NCBI RefSeq assembly: GCF_900700375.1
Contig: NC_041708.1
Span: 8,290,313 to 8,354,312 of the forward strand
Length of the DNA stretch: 64,000 bases
Reading direction: 5' to 3'
Source: Denticeps clupeoides
Taxonomy: Eukaryota; Chordata; Actinopteri; Clupeiformes; Denticipitidae
Shown here: in pieces, positions 22,544-36,090 of the stretch
How positions within the stretch are numbered: the first letter of the stretch is position 1
Layout of the letters: every line of letters begins with the position of its first letter
The notes under the pieces: generated by a model
Seen by the model: the letters and a program-made list of their open reading frames with translations, nothing else
What the model was told of the DNA's origin: nothing
The model's database searches: none
Program-made: the position numbers and the translations under genes

Positions 22544-25500
22544 TTAGTAGGACCCCTGGTTCTGGGATCGGTAGCCTCCTCTCTGGTAGTTCTGCTTCTG
22601 CTGGTAACCACCTTTCTGATCTGTAATGGAGAAACACAGAAAAAGAGACGTGTCTAATGAAAGTGATAGTCAGATTGACAACGTATTGTGACCCAACAAA
22701 ATGTGTCCTTGGTGAGCAGTGGGCAGCCATGACAGCCACCCGGGGAAGCAGTGCGTTGGGACTGTGCTTTGCTCAGTGGCACCTTGGAGGATTGGGATTT
22801 GAACCACAACCTTCTGATTACAGGGCCGTTTCTTTAACCGCTAGGCCACCACTGCCCATGGTTGTTGCATGCAACTCTATAGTCTTGACACCAAACGTGC
22901 ACAACTATATCTAAATTTGTGGTGAGTTTATTTTTTTTAATCATTAACGGCTTAACTCCTGCACCAGGGCTTGTTAAACCAGCATGAAATCAGGTCATGA
23001 AAGACCCTTAAATATAAGGTAGCAGAATTAGTTAAATGCATGGTGACACGGGGACCAACATTTTAAGGGGGATGTCATGTCAGCTTGAGACTCATTCAAA
23101 AACAACCCATAGTGTGTGAAAAGGATAGAGGGAGGGGATCATATCTACAGCCAGCAGAAGTCACAGAAGCAGCAGTTCCATAAATTCACATATGGGGGGG
23201 TGGTGACAGCGAACATTCACAAACGAGGTGGGGAGGGGGTTCACAGTTCACCAATTACAAAGCATGTTTTCTAAAACCGATGCATGAAATAAGTTTTGTT
23301 TCTTACAACAAAGCACCATAAATAATGTTTTTGTGGGAAATTGATTAGTGCCATCAGGCCATGACATGACAAATGTTTAACCTGAAAAAGCCAGAAAAAA
23401 GGCCGGACGCCAACACAAAAAAAAAAAAAAAAAAAGATGAGTTTGGGTAATACCAAGTACTTGGCAGCGGGGTGAGTAACATTACCAGAAGATTAAGCAT
23501 GCTATTATTTTGTTATTTTGCTGGCAAATGAAAGGAATAAAGAACATCAAAAATCTATTAATGCATGATAAATAATATATTTATTAAACCTGAATGATGT
23601 GAATAAACTCAGGGGTTATATTGACTGGATTTTTACAGGGGTCAATTTATGCCTTAGCCCTGACCTAAACCTTGTGGTGCCTTTACAGGATAGCGCCTAT
23701 GAACATTCTGTGGTCTGTGGCCTTCATACGCCTGTAAAAGCTGCTCATTCAGATCCTTGAGAACGTACCTCTCTGATAGCCCTGTTTCTGCTGGTAGCCT
23801 CCTTTTTGATCTGCCAAAAAAGGCAGACATTAGCAAAATAGTATAGAATATAATAGAGCATAAAAAAATAAAAAAAACATCGTATGGATGCTGTGAAAAT
23901 TACCCCTGTTGAAATAGCCTCCATAGACCCCTTGTTTGAGGTCAAAGACCCTCTCATTGTTCTCCATCAGACCGCCCAGTTTCTCAGCCAGCTGCAGGGC
24001 CATGTTCTGTAGGCATGTGGGTTCAGTCCTGTGCATCACCACCGTCTGAGTGGGCTGGTCCAGAGATGCCTGCGGTGAGGTGGACAAAAGAAACGCTGAA
24101 ATCCGGGGGATGGATGCCGCACAAAGCAAAACTGCCATAACAGACAGTGGCAGTGGCACCTTGGCAGTTCAGGATTAGAACCAGCAACCTTCCAATTACA
24201 GGTCCGTTTCCTTACCTGCTAGGACACCTCTGCTAGTGCTGTGGTACTGGGGCATGGTCCATAGAGCATCAAATTTACATATATATATTACAACTTTTAT
24301 TGCTATTCAAACATTAATTACTTACCATGAGCTCCTCATTGATTATCATCTTACTGATAATGCTGTGCACTGTGGGTAATTCTAACTGAAACATGTCAGC
24401 CAAGGTCTCCATGCTGAAAATCGAGAGAGAACAGGGCCAGTTCTAACCAAAGTGACACGACTTAGCAGTTCGTCAGACAGGTTGAAAGGCCGGAAATTGT
24501 TTCTACCTGATGGAGTCGTACACGCTGCTGTAGGTGAACAGGTACGTTCGGAGCGATTCCTCTTGGATCTTCCTGCAGATTGGCAAATGAACATACAAAG
24601 TTACAAAAATAAAAAAAGTACACAAATAAACATCAACAATAGAAAACATTAGGATTATAGTGCAGGGTCCAGATATCAGTTCTGTTTACCTGACGAGCAT
24701 CTCCCGGACCCTCTGGGCCTCTGGGAACAGGTCCCACACCTTACAGTTCATTTTTTCGTTGATGATAAAAGAGTGGCAGGTGCGCCAGTCCCCCATCTTC
24801 ATGGCTTTACTGGCGGCCACCACGTGCTCTCTCATACTCTCTGGGGGTCCTGGAAGCAATGAGACAGTCAAAATGAGTCAGGACACAAAACCGGTGCGAG
24901 GCAGTGAAGCACAATCCCCTGCAAGCGTGTCAGCACTGATGGTGTACAGTGTTCTCTTACGGTATAACTGCAAAATACTGACCAAGAAATCGATTAATAT
25001 ATATATATATATATATTTTTAACTATCATTTTGGACCACGAGGGAACAGGGAACTGCGCATTAAACATGACTTCTCACTCCAGCAACATGTCAAACACCC
25101 ACCCAGCAGCGGCTGTCTCTCCCCAACCCTCAGCTGGTGGTGGAACTGCTTGCTGATCATCCTGCGGCGGGCATCAAACTCGTGTGCTGCCATGTAGGGG
25201 ATCTCCAGCAGCATGGCCGAGACCAGGTACACACACTCCAGAAGCTCCAGGTTAATGTGCATGTGAAAGGGCACCTTTGAAGGAAGAAAAATACATAAAT
25301 AAGAACCAGTAACAGAGAAAGCTCCAAATGTGGATGTATGAAATGAAGCCCTTATACCTGTCTCCTCTTCTCAATTTTCTCCTGCTCGGCATTCCTCTCC
25401 TGCATATTCCTCATCAGAAGGCCCTGGCCCAGCAGCTCCTTGGCACGTCCGCTAGACTGGATGTCCAGCAGGGCATTGTGGGCGTCTTTGATCATGCCCT

Positions 25501-28500
25501 GGCGGAAGGCACAGATCCCCAGCTGCACCATGGTACGATTGTAGAGGATCTGAAATATGCAAACGGACAGAGCATTTGTGTCTGGGTGAAGAGTGCGTGC
25601 CTAAAACACTCAGGGAAATAGACGAAATGTTTTTTTGTTTTTTTTTCGTTAGCCAAATTATAGCACAATTTAACTATACCGCATAGTAATAGTTACAATT
25701 AAAGTAACAAATTATAAACCAATAAAGACAAGGTTGGAGAGAAAAAGGCTCCAACTTGCAATCCACAGTCTGACCAATGACGCCGTGTCTGTGTCATCTT
25801 CTAATTCAGATTCAAACGTGTTTGACTGTTCAACACACCAAAGTTAAGGTATACTCTTTTACGCTACAGAGCCTTTCCTTTAGTGCACTAGACCAGTCCT
25901 AGCGATGGCAAACTGGATTGATTGATTTGTGTTTGCGTGTGTACCTGTACAGGTGGGTCGGCGTGTTGGATGTTGTCCTGCAGATGGCTCATGAGCATCA
26001 GGTCTCGCGCCTGGTACCAGCGGCTATGCAAAGCGTGATGGTAGATGTGGCACAGGATGGCGCAGGTGCGGATACGGTCAGTGCGGTCCTTTGCGTAGAT
26101 GAACTTGCATAGCCGGTCCATGATAACGGCGCTGTCCTCGCCTTCACTCTCCTCCTGGTCCTGTTCAGACTGGGTTGGGGGGTGGGGGGGAAGCAGAGAA
26201 GAAATCTATCATGCTGTGGGCCATACGGACCTGTACATTTTGAATTGCAGAAACTATGCAAGAACATGATTAAGTGAAATATGTAGAGCCGCATTTACAT
26301 GGCCTTAAGATGCTGTATTTTGAAAACTGTATTTTTCTGGAGACAGAAATGGAAAAGCTTCTAGCTTCGTTTGGGTTCTTCAAAAAAAATGTCCAATTGT
26401 GTCAACTATTTCCCCTTTACATTAATGTGAATTTGTTATACTGCTAACAGTTTTGATTACGGGGCCGCTTCCTTAACCGCTAGGACACCACTGCCCCTTA
26501 AGACGAGGGGGACGGGGACGTAAGAATACATATTCATAAAAAGAAACAAGAGAGCTCACCTTGCTCTCCCCTTGCAGTCCCAGGCTTCGACGGTGGGCTT
26601 TGTAGTCAAACTTGTAGTACGTGTGCATGATGCGGCGCAGGAAGACACGGCACACCTCCTCCGTGGTGCCCTTGGCCTCCAGGTACTGCAGCAGGCGGTC
26701 GACAATGGCACAAACACGGCCCTCGTCCTTCAGATTGTCGACGTATTCTGAAAAGCACAACAGGCGTACAGAAGCACGTACAGAACTCATACTGGGTGCA
26801 AATGTACATAAAAAAAGTAAAAAAAGTTTGGTTTTGAAAAGAGGACCGAACCATCTAAAGAACCTAAAGATGCTCTGGGGTAGGATTTGAATAAGTTCAG
26901 AGTTAAGACAGAAGCAGTATAAAAAGGTAAATAAAAATAAAAAATCTTCTCCTGTACCATTCATGAAAATGTGAGGTTATCCACTTTACACATCGGAACT
27001 AATCACCATTAATTACACACAGTCTCACCCTGGGAGTGCGGGTCTGTGTTCTGCATGATCTTGACAAACTCTTCATCCATCCTCTCGATAAGAGTCAGGA
27101 CGCATCCTCGGACCCTAAACGGCTACAGAGCAACAAAATCTATTCAGACGCTGGTGAACCAACTTAAGATAAACTGGGCCTTAAAAATCAGCTCGGTCAT
27201 TGGTACCTGATCAGAGATGGCCAGGTTCTCACTGTCTTCAGCAATGTTCTCGCCAATGAAGATGTTGCTGTTGTCTATTAGAATGTCCAGAAGCTCATTG
27301 ATGCATTCGAGGCACTTCTTCCACATTTCAGGCTAAAGATACAGGCATAACTTTTAGAAATAGAAAGAGAACCAAAAAAAAAAAAACAACACAGAGTGGA
27401 CGGGTGACCAGTCCTGACCTTCATAAATGCAGCCAGATTAGGGTTGTAGTCATAGAGGGAGGCGATGATGTTGAACTTTATCTTGACCGAAACACCTTCG
27501 CCCAGGTTGTTCTCATTGGAGATGGCAGCCAAGGCATGCAGCAGATCAATCTGGGCCGCTCTGAGCACGACGGGAATCCAAAATGAGGTCCAAGCGTGAA
27601 AACAAACATGGACAGAGGTGCAAACTTGGACAGAGGTGCCTACCTGTCTGTGCCCTTCTTGCCTCTGGCCTGCAAAATCTCATGCAGCTTCTTCACAACC
27701 ACAGCTGTGTTGATCTCTGTACCCTTGGCAAACATCTTGGGTTTTTCCTACAAAAAGAGAGATTATTGAATGCATTATTTCTTCCATTTCCATATTTATA
27801 TATTGTGGCCTGACTTCTGCAAAATGAGATTAGACTAGAGCGCATCTTTTGTGATCTGCTAAATGTATATACTTGCTATATACAAGCAAATTATTTGAAA
27901 TCTGTATTTTCACAAGCCTGCAAAATTCTCATCCCCACCTTGATCATAGGCACGCCTCGTTTGACATTCTCCCATCCCTGCTCTTCATCCTGGCCCTCTT
28001 CCTCCCCCTCTTCCTCAATTGCCTCATCCTTCTTCTTGTGCCTCTTCTTACGGTCCTCCTTTTTGCGGTCAGGATCCTGTCTGGATCCTTCCGGAGCCCT
28101 GAAAAAAAAAAAAAAAAAAAATTTAATTAAAAAAAAAAAAAAAAAAAAAAAAGATTAAAACCACAACTTACTTCTTGAGGAACACCAAGGCCAGTGAGGC
28201 GCTGTTCCCTTCGTTATCTTCACTCTCGCTGCCACTGTCCACCGTTTCTGAGCCCCAGTCTTCATCATCGTCATCGTCGCTGTCCGACTCTTCATCCTGG
28301 CACAGGAAACAGAATCACGGTTAATATTAATTACAAATTCACAGCTAACGACGGTTTTATAATCAAACACTACAGCTGCCTTCTTTCAACTGCCGCTGTT
28401 GTCCTCCACTCACCGGTGCCCCCTTCAGAAACTTGCTGGCATCTGGGGTCGGCTCAGCCGGTTTCTTCTTCATGAAGCTCTTCGCCGTAATCTCCTCTCC

Positions 28501-29766
28501 ATCATCATCGCTGCTATCTGACCCAGAGCCTTAATGACAGTATTTTGAAGTCCATAAACAGGAAAAAAGGTAACAGAGAAGAAAGTGGTCCTATGATACG
28601 ATAAGTATTAAGAGTATTAGAACAATTTCAAAAATCTAAAAAGCTGAATTTCACTGCAACACGTTCACTGTCCTACCTCTACAAAATAATAATAATAATA
28701 AAAAAAAACAGATTCTATCAGAGGGTTATTAACCTCGGAACAAAAACAACATTTACATGCTGTATGTTTTTACTGTGGCAACAGCTTCGGAAAAACACCA
28801 CTTACCACTGTCAGCATCATCTTTCTCCTCATCGTCATCAGCAGACTCCTCCGGGTTCTAAAGCGATGAGGAAAAACAAGAGCTGTAGCTAAGAAAGGAT
28901 GCATTCAGCAAATCATAGACAAGTATGGGTTGTCCGAGGTTCAGTGTTTGCTACCTCCTTGTAGTTTGCGATCTCGCTCTCAAAATCTCGGTTGTACTTG
29001 CGGATCTTCTGACGCAGGGTACTCAGGGCTTTGGCGTTGTTCTTGTTCATTTTCTTCTTTCCTTCTTTGTCCTCCCATAACTGATGGATCACGCAAATAA
29101 ATGCGGCGACACAGGCACATTTTCATTATAGTATCATGTAAAACATCCTATACTAGTTGCTAAAGTGAGCCTAACAGGCTGGGAGGGCTGACCATGTTAA
29201 TCTGACAATTCTTTCTCTCACGCAGCTAAAATCACCTGGTTGAGATAGTCCTCCAGGTCAGCTAGCAAGCGAATGTAGAATTGAGGAACCCCTTCTTTAT
29301 CCACTATTGTCTTGCTCTTGAGGAACGCTCGACAGAGTTGCTCGAACTCCTCCAGACATTTGGACATATCTCTGATCTTCATGGCATTCCGTATCGTCTT
29401 GATGAGGTTGGTGAGCTCCTCAAACCTTACAAAGCACAACGTATCAGTTTTAATTCTAAGAGTCTCATTTTCACTAGTATATAGTTGTTATCAAGATTAA
29501 GGTTATACCGACCTTTTGTCTTTAGCACTGCGGACCAACCTCTTAGTGTCTTCTTCCTCATCGCTAAGCAATAGGGCCCTTAATGGAGAGGGGAAAACAC
29601 GCAACTAAGTTCAGGCTACACAACAAGAGTTGAGATGGTCCGTTTCTTCAGACGGTTCTACTAACTGCTTGGTAAGAGTAGTCCCAGTTGCTTTAGGGGT
29701 GATCTCATCGGCGGATGAGGACTCCTCCGACTCGCTGTCGGATCCGGTCGCAAAGAAGCGAGACAT
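22544..29766 (-). CDS. eif3c: Eukaryotic translation initiation factor 3 subunit C
   Basis: A core subunit of the eIF3 complex, which binds the 40S ribosome and recruits eIF1, eIF5 and the ternary complex. The protein starts [15 protein letters not shown] and is highly acidic in its first quarter (28200-29766). Recognised blocks then include [72 protein letters not shown], the PCI region ([72 protein letters not shown]) and VVMHRTEP. The first two exons are 29766-29668 and 29579-29511. The last three are 24069-23904, 23810-23769 and 22620-22544. I recognised the others by homology but did not place every edge. The C-terminus is odd: where the human protein has one DQKDGY segment, this gene has two consecutive exons each encoding [10 protein letters not shown]. 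Confidence 0.95.
22660..22858 (-). repeat. SINE family A in the last eif3c intron
   Basis: A near-complete copy with body GAGCAGTGGGCAGCCATGAC and a tRNA-like head at the right end. Confidence 0.8.
24150..24234 (-). repeat. SINE family A head fragment in an eif3c intron
   Basis: Only the tRNA-like head half is present (GCAGTTCAGGATTAGAACC and TTACCTGCTAGGACACC). Confidence 0.7.
26454..26499 (-). repeat. SINE family A extreme head fragment in an eif3c intron
   Basis: Forty-six bases matching the tRNA-like end of family A (TTACGGGGCCGCTTCCTTAA, then CTAGGACACCACTGCCCC). It is too short to be a tRNA gene. Confidence 0.65.
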
Positions 29767-31345
29767 TGCAGAAGGAAGTGATCGCTGCAACACACGTTTC
29801 ATGAAAATGTATGCTTAGTGTGTGACCAAAAAAATCCTACTTGCTGCCCTAAACATCCATGACATTGAACCAATCCTGTTATGACTTCGTCCTTAAAACG
29901 AATTGGTCAACGTAGCTCAGAAACACTTTAATTCAGCAAACAAGAAATTCGTCTGGACACCTGAAAAGTATAAAGCGACCTGAATGTGACTTATAACGAC
30001 CAGAGACCATTTATCACTGCGTGATGGTAAACACGTTAACGATTACTGGCATTTTTACCGAGATAAAATGTACTAAAACAGAGGCTAATTAGTGTTGTGA
30101 AGCGTATTTAACTCTTTGCTTTCTTTTTTTGTCTATTAAATTTACGGTGTTTAATGGCAAAACTAAAATATGTCAACAGCACACGCAAATAAAAAAATCG
30201 GTAGAACTTATGAATACATAATTAATTAATATCATGTATAAAATAATTCGCTTTTTTGTAATAATCCCCATATGCTGCACCCATTCCAGGCGGCTAAGCT
30301 AGCAGCAGCAGACCGCAGGCGGGCCGCGTGGGCTTCTGTTAAAGCCCCCGGCCAGAGCGCCGCGCCGCGGTGCGCCCAACACACCTGTTACCGAATAAAA
30401 CGTGAGCCTCCTCGGTGTGCGCGCTGTTCGCGGAGAATTGCGAGATCCAGGGCTGGAGGCCTTTCTTCACGGAACGAAGCGGAACGGCGTGCGCGAGCGG
30501 CTCTCGGACGTTTCCGGTGAGGGCGGAAGTGGAAGCGTCGCGCAAATCAGTCCTGTCGCGCTGCTGCCACCTGCTGTATGGAAGGCGTTTTCTGGGTACG
30601 TAACTTGTTTCGTTGTCTTGTGTCGTCGTTCTCCGCGAACATGGAGGGTCTCGACTGGCAAAACTAAACCAGAATCAGTATGTGAGCGAACGCATACAAG
30701 TCAGTTTGATCCCGGTTGATGGTGTCTTTCAAGCACGACAGTATAAAACGACAACAATATACAATTAAATATTTATAATAGTATGTAGTATATAAATGCA
30801 AACATTACAGAATTGACCAACAACAAGCGGATAAACATATAATTAATGAAATAAAAAAAGTTATGAAATATTTAAAAATGGAAAATTAAAACGGGGTTAA
30901 GTCATTCACTATCGCATTGATATGAAAAAGTGGAGGGAAAAATGAAATGATTTGAAATATTTCACAATGTATTAAATATGGGCATCATGAATTACTATCT
31001 ATCAGTCTGACCAATCAAAGTAAGTGGGCTGACCCAGCCCCATGTCCTGTCCAGCATGAATACCTGTTAAAAATGCAAAACCGGTTAGGACCACTCAACC
31101 TTCACGTGTATTGGTCGCACACATAAAATTATTATTAAAATTATTGCATCAATAGAGATTGTTTTCGTTTTATTATTGCTATTAATTTGATTGCTTTCAA
31201 TGCAGGAAACGTCTAACTTGGTATAGTCTGGCAGCGAGGGCATTGTAGGGGAAAGATATTTGAGAATAAGGTCCAAAGTTTGTGGCCCAGGTTTTTGACT
31301 GTTCATTGACTGCTAGACTTCCACCCAGTCAACCTTTAAAGAAAG

Positions 31346-31376
<31 letters not shown>

Positions 31377-32733
31377 CAAATAGCAAAATACTCAAAGCAA
31401 ATTAATAGCAAGACTCCTTCACAAAGGAGCGTAACTCCTAGTGAAGCCTCTGTTTAGGAAAGCCTTAGGATTATTTGTATCCAGCGCAAAAGTTCGTCTA
31501 CTTTGCGCAAAAGGTGAAGGCCAACTGGGGAAAAAAAAAAAAAACAAAAAAAACACACACCAAAGATACTGATTGGGACCAACATTAACTATCAGCCCAT
31601 AGTGCTACTTTCTGAAACAGCTTGCCTGTAAACCTTTTTCCAATTTCTGCTTTCTTCTTTCGCATTAAGCTCAAGAAAACCTACAACACCAAACACGTAC
31701 AAGTTAATGTGTTGCTTCTCTTCCAAATCATTTCTCATTCTTAGCACTGTAGTCAAGGATATAATAGAAGCAAATCTAATAAGACGACTGATGTGTGCGG
31801 CGTTAGGGGAAAATAAAAAAGAAGTCAGAACAAGGTGGAGTATTTATACAAAAGTACAGTTTTATTGTCGCAAATAATTAATAAAAATCAACAAGTCCTA
31901 CAGAGAGACCAGTGAGAGAGAGGAAGCTAATTTCTAGAGGACAGTTTTGGTTTTTGATTCTCTTATTTATTCAGACATTTCCTCGTCAATTCTACTGTTA
32001 GGTAGGAATAAATGGTCCATCAAAGAATGTTCTTCAGTGAAAGTCAATGACATCAGTTGGTTAAAAGTTGAAGTCTTGACTGTCCAATAAGAGACAAGAT
32101 AAGGAACATTCCTATTGGTCAACGATGACCTCTGACTTACTCATCCAACATGGACATCAGAGTTGACGTGGGGGGAAAGGAGAACAAACTGAATTTGGCT
32201 TCCACATTTAGAGGAGTAAAAATGAAACAAACTAAATGCAAAATGTCCAACAGGTTTGAAACCATTTAATGTCGACTCAGCATCTCAAAAATGGAAAACC
32301 TCTCACCAACCGTCTCACCTTGTCGCGTCTGTGTCTCCCTGCCTCTCACAGTCTACACAGCACTATTCACATTAGTTGTATAGAGTCTACAGAAAGGGTA
32401 CGGAAACGTAAAACAAAGTGAGCACAGCAGGCAACAGGTCAATGGGTGAAGTTGGCGTACGAAATGAAAAAGGGGGCAGAAGTATGACGTCAGACTGAAA
32501 TTTCTGTGCAGCAAAGCGCAGGAAGTTGTGTCCTTACAAAAGAAAGGTCAAGGGAATATAGAAAAAAAAAAAAAAAGGTCACAAGTTATGAGAAAAATGA
32601 GTAAATATATATATAAAACAATTAAGACAGTAGGGCAGGGAGAGCAAAGGTAGAAAATACATGGTGAGAGGAGGATGACGCCGTCCCCACCACTGCTTGT
32701 GTTTTGCTTCCTGAGGTCGTGGCGTTGGCGCGG
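29767..32733. other. Intergenic between eif3c and ppp4c
   Basis: It holds the eif3c 5' flank, a CpG-rich segment (30290-30620), AT-rich sequence with an A run (about 31338-31374), and the ppp4c 3' UTR from 32733 leftward to a minus-strand AATAAA near 31858-31863. A short hairpin (GCGCAAAAG at 31484 and CTTTGCGC at 31501-31508) lies outside both genes. No exon is recognised. Confidence 0.55.
30290..30620. promoter_or_regulatory. CpG-rich candidate promoter
   Basis: A sharp local rise in GC and CpG (for example GCGCCGCGCCGCGGTGCGC near 30357), flanked by AT-rich DNA, about 0.55-0.85 kb upstream of the eif3c start codon. It may be the eif3c promoter with a non-coding first exon, or a bidirectional promoter. 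The frames inside it are not credible genes. Confidence 0.45.
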
Positions 32734-32923
32734 TCACAGGAAGTAATCTGCAACAGGTTTTTTGGAGGGAATGCCCCTTGTCTCCTGTGGAGCCGCTTCA
32801 AATATAATGAACTCTTTCTGGAGATGCTCATCAAGCTCCAAAATGGCAGCAACATTACCACACCTGCATAAAAGACATAATTGCATTTCTAATTACAAAC
32901 CTCTTTTTTCAGATGACATGCAT

Positions 32924-32963
<40 letters not shown>

Positions 32964-34697
32964 GTAGCAGTAGTTAGGGGCCGACCACACAGTCAACACT
33001 GTCTCGTTGAAATGCCACTTGTAGCCCTCCATCACTAGCTGATGCGCTCGGCAGATCATGTCAATATCATTAGCCGCATTAAACTGGGCCACGACGTCAC
33101 TGCCGAACAAATAGCCCGCCCCCCTCGGACTGACTCCCCAGCCAGTTGTGTCTGTCAAAGAAATGACAAATTTAAATGATGAAAAATGTAAGAGAGAGAG
33201 AGAGAAAAAGGGGTATTCATGACCTTACCTTCAGGATCAGACCACAAAAGGTCACACATAGGGCCGTCATGCGGTACTTCCTGTTTCCTGTCAATAGTTC
33301 TAATCTGGTCCAGGGTCTGGATTGAGGGCGAGAGGCCGCCATGCACACAAAATATCTGTAAAAAGCATATGACATGTCAATGTTATTACCATTTGTAAAC
33401 GTTTCCTCAAAGCACGTGCACAGAAAACCCCCCATTAGCAGCAGAACACGACTAGCATATGTGTTTTTTATTCTAACCTATTAATGGCCACAGTAACACA
33501 ATAAGACAAATTAAAAGGTGAATAAAATAGAACCCACCTTGCCATCAATAATTGCGGACAGTGACAGGTAGTCAAAGATCTCGGTGCAGTATCTCCATAC
33601 AGTTACAGAGCCATACTTCCTCAGGCACTCATCGTAGAAGCCGTACACCTGCGTGATCTGCCGTGACTCATGGTTCCCTCGAATCAACGTGATTCTGTCT
33701 GGGTATCGCACCTGAGAAGACAGGGAGGAAAAAAAATTTAAAATAGGTGTAACACACAAAACCAGAACACTTATCAGTTATATTACAGACATTTCTCAAA
33801 GTGCATTTGCAATCCCATAACACGAATACAAAAGAATTCCAAGCCTACAGGGTAGAATAAATAAGATGGGGAACCTTTAGAGCAAGGAGGAGAAGGAAGG
33901 TCTCTACACTGTAAAACCCTCGATCCACAAAGTCTCCCATAAAGAGGTAGTTTGTTTCTGGAACATCACCACCCACCTGAACGGAAACAAACACAACATG
34001 AAGCTAAAACTCACAGCGCCACATCCTGGTGAGCGAGCCACGCACGTCAACGAGCAACTTACTCTGAACAATTCCTTCAGGTCGTAGAACTGTCCATGGA
34101 TGTCGCCACACACCTGTTCACGGGACGAAGCGTTGAGTTCCAGACACGGGATCTTACTTAACATAAACTATCATTTAAATGCAGCAGTAGCAATTATGGC
34201 TGTCTGTGTGGCGGCTGCGCTTTATTTTGCGACACTGATGTTATGCTCTTGGATACAATCTTTTAATTTTATGCAAATAGCGACAAAATTTTAAAAGACA
34301 ATGTTTTCACTCAATGCCAAAAATGACTTAAAGATAGTTAATAACAGATGTCATTTGCGATCAGTTATTCACTCACAGTTACTGGGGAATCCACTCTCTG
34401 TACATTGCTCTCCTCCACAAGAATCTCTCTGAAAACGTGAAAAGGGGACCAAGGTGAATATGCTTTCCCACATTTGCAGAGAAGTGCTGTGACAAGTTGA
34501 CTTTTTTTTAGTTAAAAGCAACCATCTAAAAACAGATCCAACTACAAACATTACACACACACACACACACACACAGAGGTAGCTGCTGGCATGGAATACC
34601 TGGCTTTGGCACACAGGGCTTTGACCTCGTTCTCCTTGATGAGCTCACACCTTCTCAGCTGGTCGATCTGTCGGTCCAGATCGCTAATGTCACCCAT
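32734..34697 (-). CDS. ppp4c: Serine/threonine protein phosphatase 4 catalytic subunit
   Basis: A PP2A-type metallophosphatase catalytic subunit. It works with PP4R1/R2/R3 subunits in DNA-damage, centrosome and NF-kB signalling. Eight exons join to 307 residues, the vertebrate length: 34697-34600, 34428-34377, 34113-34063, 33976-33875, 33711-33538, 33355-33229, 33151-32962 and 32863-32734. Seen in order: [11 protein letters not shown], the metal-site motifs GDIHGQF, GDFVDRG and RGNHESR, then [17 protein letters not shown] and a C-terminal DYFL, the site of carboxyl methylation in PP2A-like phosphatases. Near-invariant sequence makes the assignment firm. The donor of intron 7 lies in a (GT)n microsatellite (32925-32961). 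Confidence 0.98.
32925..32960. repeat. (CA)n microsatellite abutting a ppp4c splice donor
   Basis: About 18 CA units with one imperfection near the left end. On the coding strand this is (GT)n, beginning within the donor of ppp4c intron 7. Confidence 0.95.
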
Positions 34698-35489
34698 GGC
34701 GGATCACACAAAACAGGGAGGGAGACCAAAACAGAGACGCCAGCTGCACCCGGGTCACGCCACTGGCCTTTGCTTGCACAGCAGGGCAGACAAGCGAGCG
34801 TCTGTTCCAGAGTGCACAGTAATGAGTAACAAAAGACAAGAAAATTATTATTATTTTTTACATAGACAAAATTATTTTACGTTTGTACTTAAGCTTGAAT
34901 AAGCAAAATGACACTTTCATACCAAAGCATATTTTCTATAAGGAATTCGAATGCTAATCTAATAATTAAGATATAACCCGAATATAACTCCTATTCACCA
35001 TCAAACAGCTATGGAATGTTTTTTATTCCATAAAAAAAAAAAAAAAAAAACAAGTCTGATAACCCCACCCAGCACCCACCCAACTAAGAAAAAGATGACA
35101 AAGTGTTAACCAGTCTTGGGGATGCAGATTTTATAGTTGTTTTTTTTATATAGTCGGTCTATTCATTTCTATCAAAGAGTAAAGTTGTTGTTTTTTTTTT
35201 AAAACAAAAGTACAGACGCTAAAACGAGTGTACATTTCTCAACTGTCGCGATTAATAGTCAAGTGGATGCGAACTAATCTGCGCATTCTGGGGCAAAGAA
35301 AGAACCAACACACCCCCGAATGGAATTGAACGTCACGTTCTACTAACAAAAAAAAAATAAAAAAGAAAGCACACACGAAGACGAAAGAAAACTTGCGTCA
35401 CAACGCGACGGCCGATTTTCACACTTTAATACGACGTCGGCTTTAAATAAGGAGCAGTCTGTTCGAATAAAAAAAAAGAAGAAAAAAAA

Positions 35490-36090
35490 GAGGCTAGTGG
35501 GTGCGCCAGTTACGCCACCGACTCACTACTCGGGAATTTCTCGCGGCGCCCGTCTTCAGACCGAACATCAACCCGCGAAGGTTGTCGTACACGAAAGCGG
35601 GAAGCGTTTCGTATTTAAAAGCCAGACTTCTGCTTATCGGAGCGGGGAAGCGAAGTTGGCCGGCCGAAACCACGGCTAGCGGCGTTAGCATAGCCCGAAG
35701 GGAGTTAGCAGTTAGCACCGGCTAACGCTCCGCCGCGCGTCAAGCGGAGATCTGTTGCACGGGCGAACGGGATGTAGCCGTCGGCTAACGCTCCATTTAA
35801 CTAGCGCCACTGTTATCTCCGCTGACGGCGAGCGCTGCGAACAAAATGACAGCAAACCCACGTCCGTGAGTCCGGCGTACCCGGCAAATCTGCGTGGGAC
35901 TCGGCAGGGCTGCTCGCTTCTCCCCTGCTCTCCGTCGGTCGGCGTTAATTTCGTTCTTTCTTCCCCCCACCGCCTCGGTCGCCGGTGCGTGTGGCGCCTC
36001 CCTCTCCGGGAAAAAAAAAACCCACCGACGTCTAGCGCCGCCGCTTTCCGGTCGTACTGCGCAGACTCGGGTGACGTAGAAACGAACGGA
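35490..36090. promoter_or_regulatory. CpG-rich segment, candidate ppp4c promoter
   Basis: CpG density is high across about 600 bases, with a repeated GGCTAACGCTCC word at about 35720 and 35782. It starts 0.8 kb upstream of the ppp4c ATG, so a non-coding first exon is likely. The long frames on both strands here come from base composition. Confidence 0.5.

Noticed and set aside
30272-30719. ORFs at the CpG-rich segment upstream of eif3c
   Set aside because: Three overlapping frames with Arg/Ala/Ser bias and no recognisable domain. More likely promoter or non-coding exon.
31484-31508. Histone-type 3' stem-loop (GCGCAAAAG...CTTTGCGC)
   Set aside because: The stem and loop do not match the histone consensus, no histone gene is nearby, and the site is outside both flanking transcripts.
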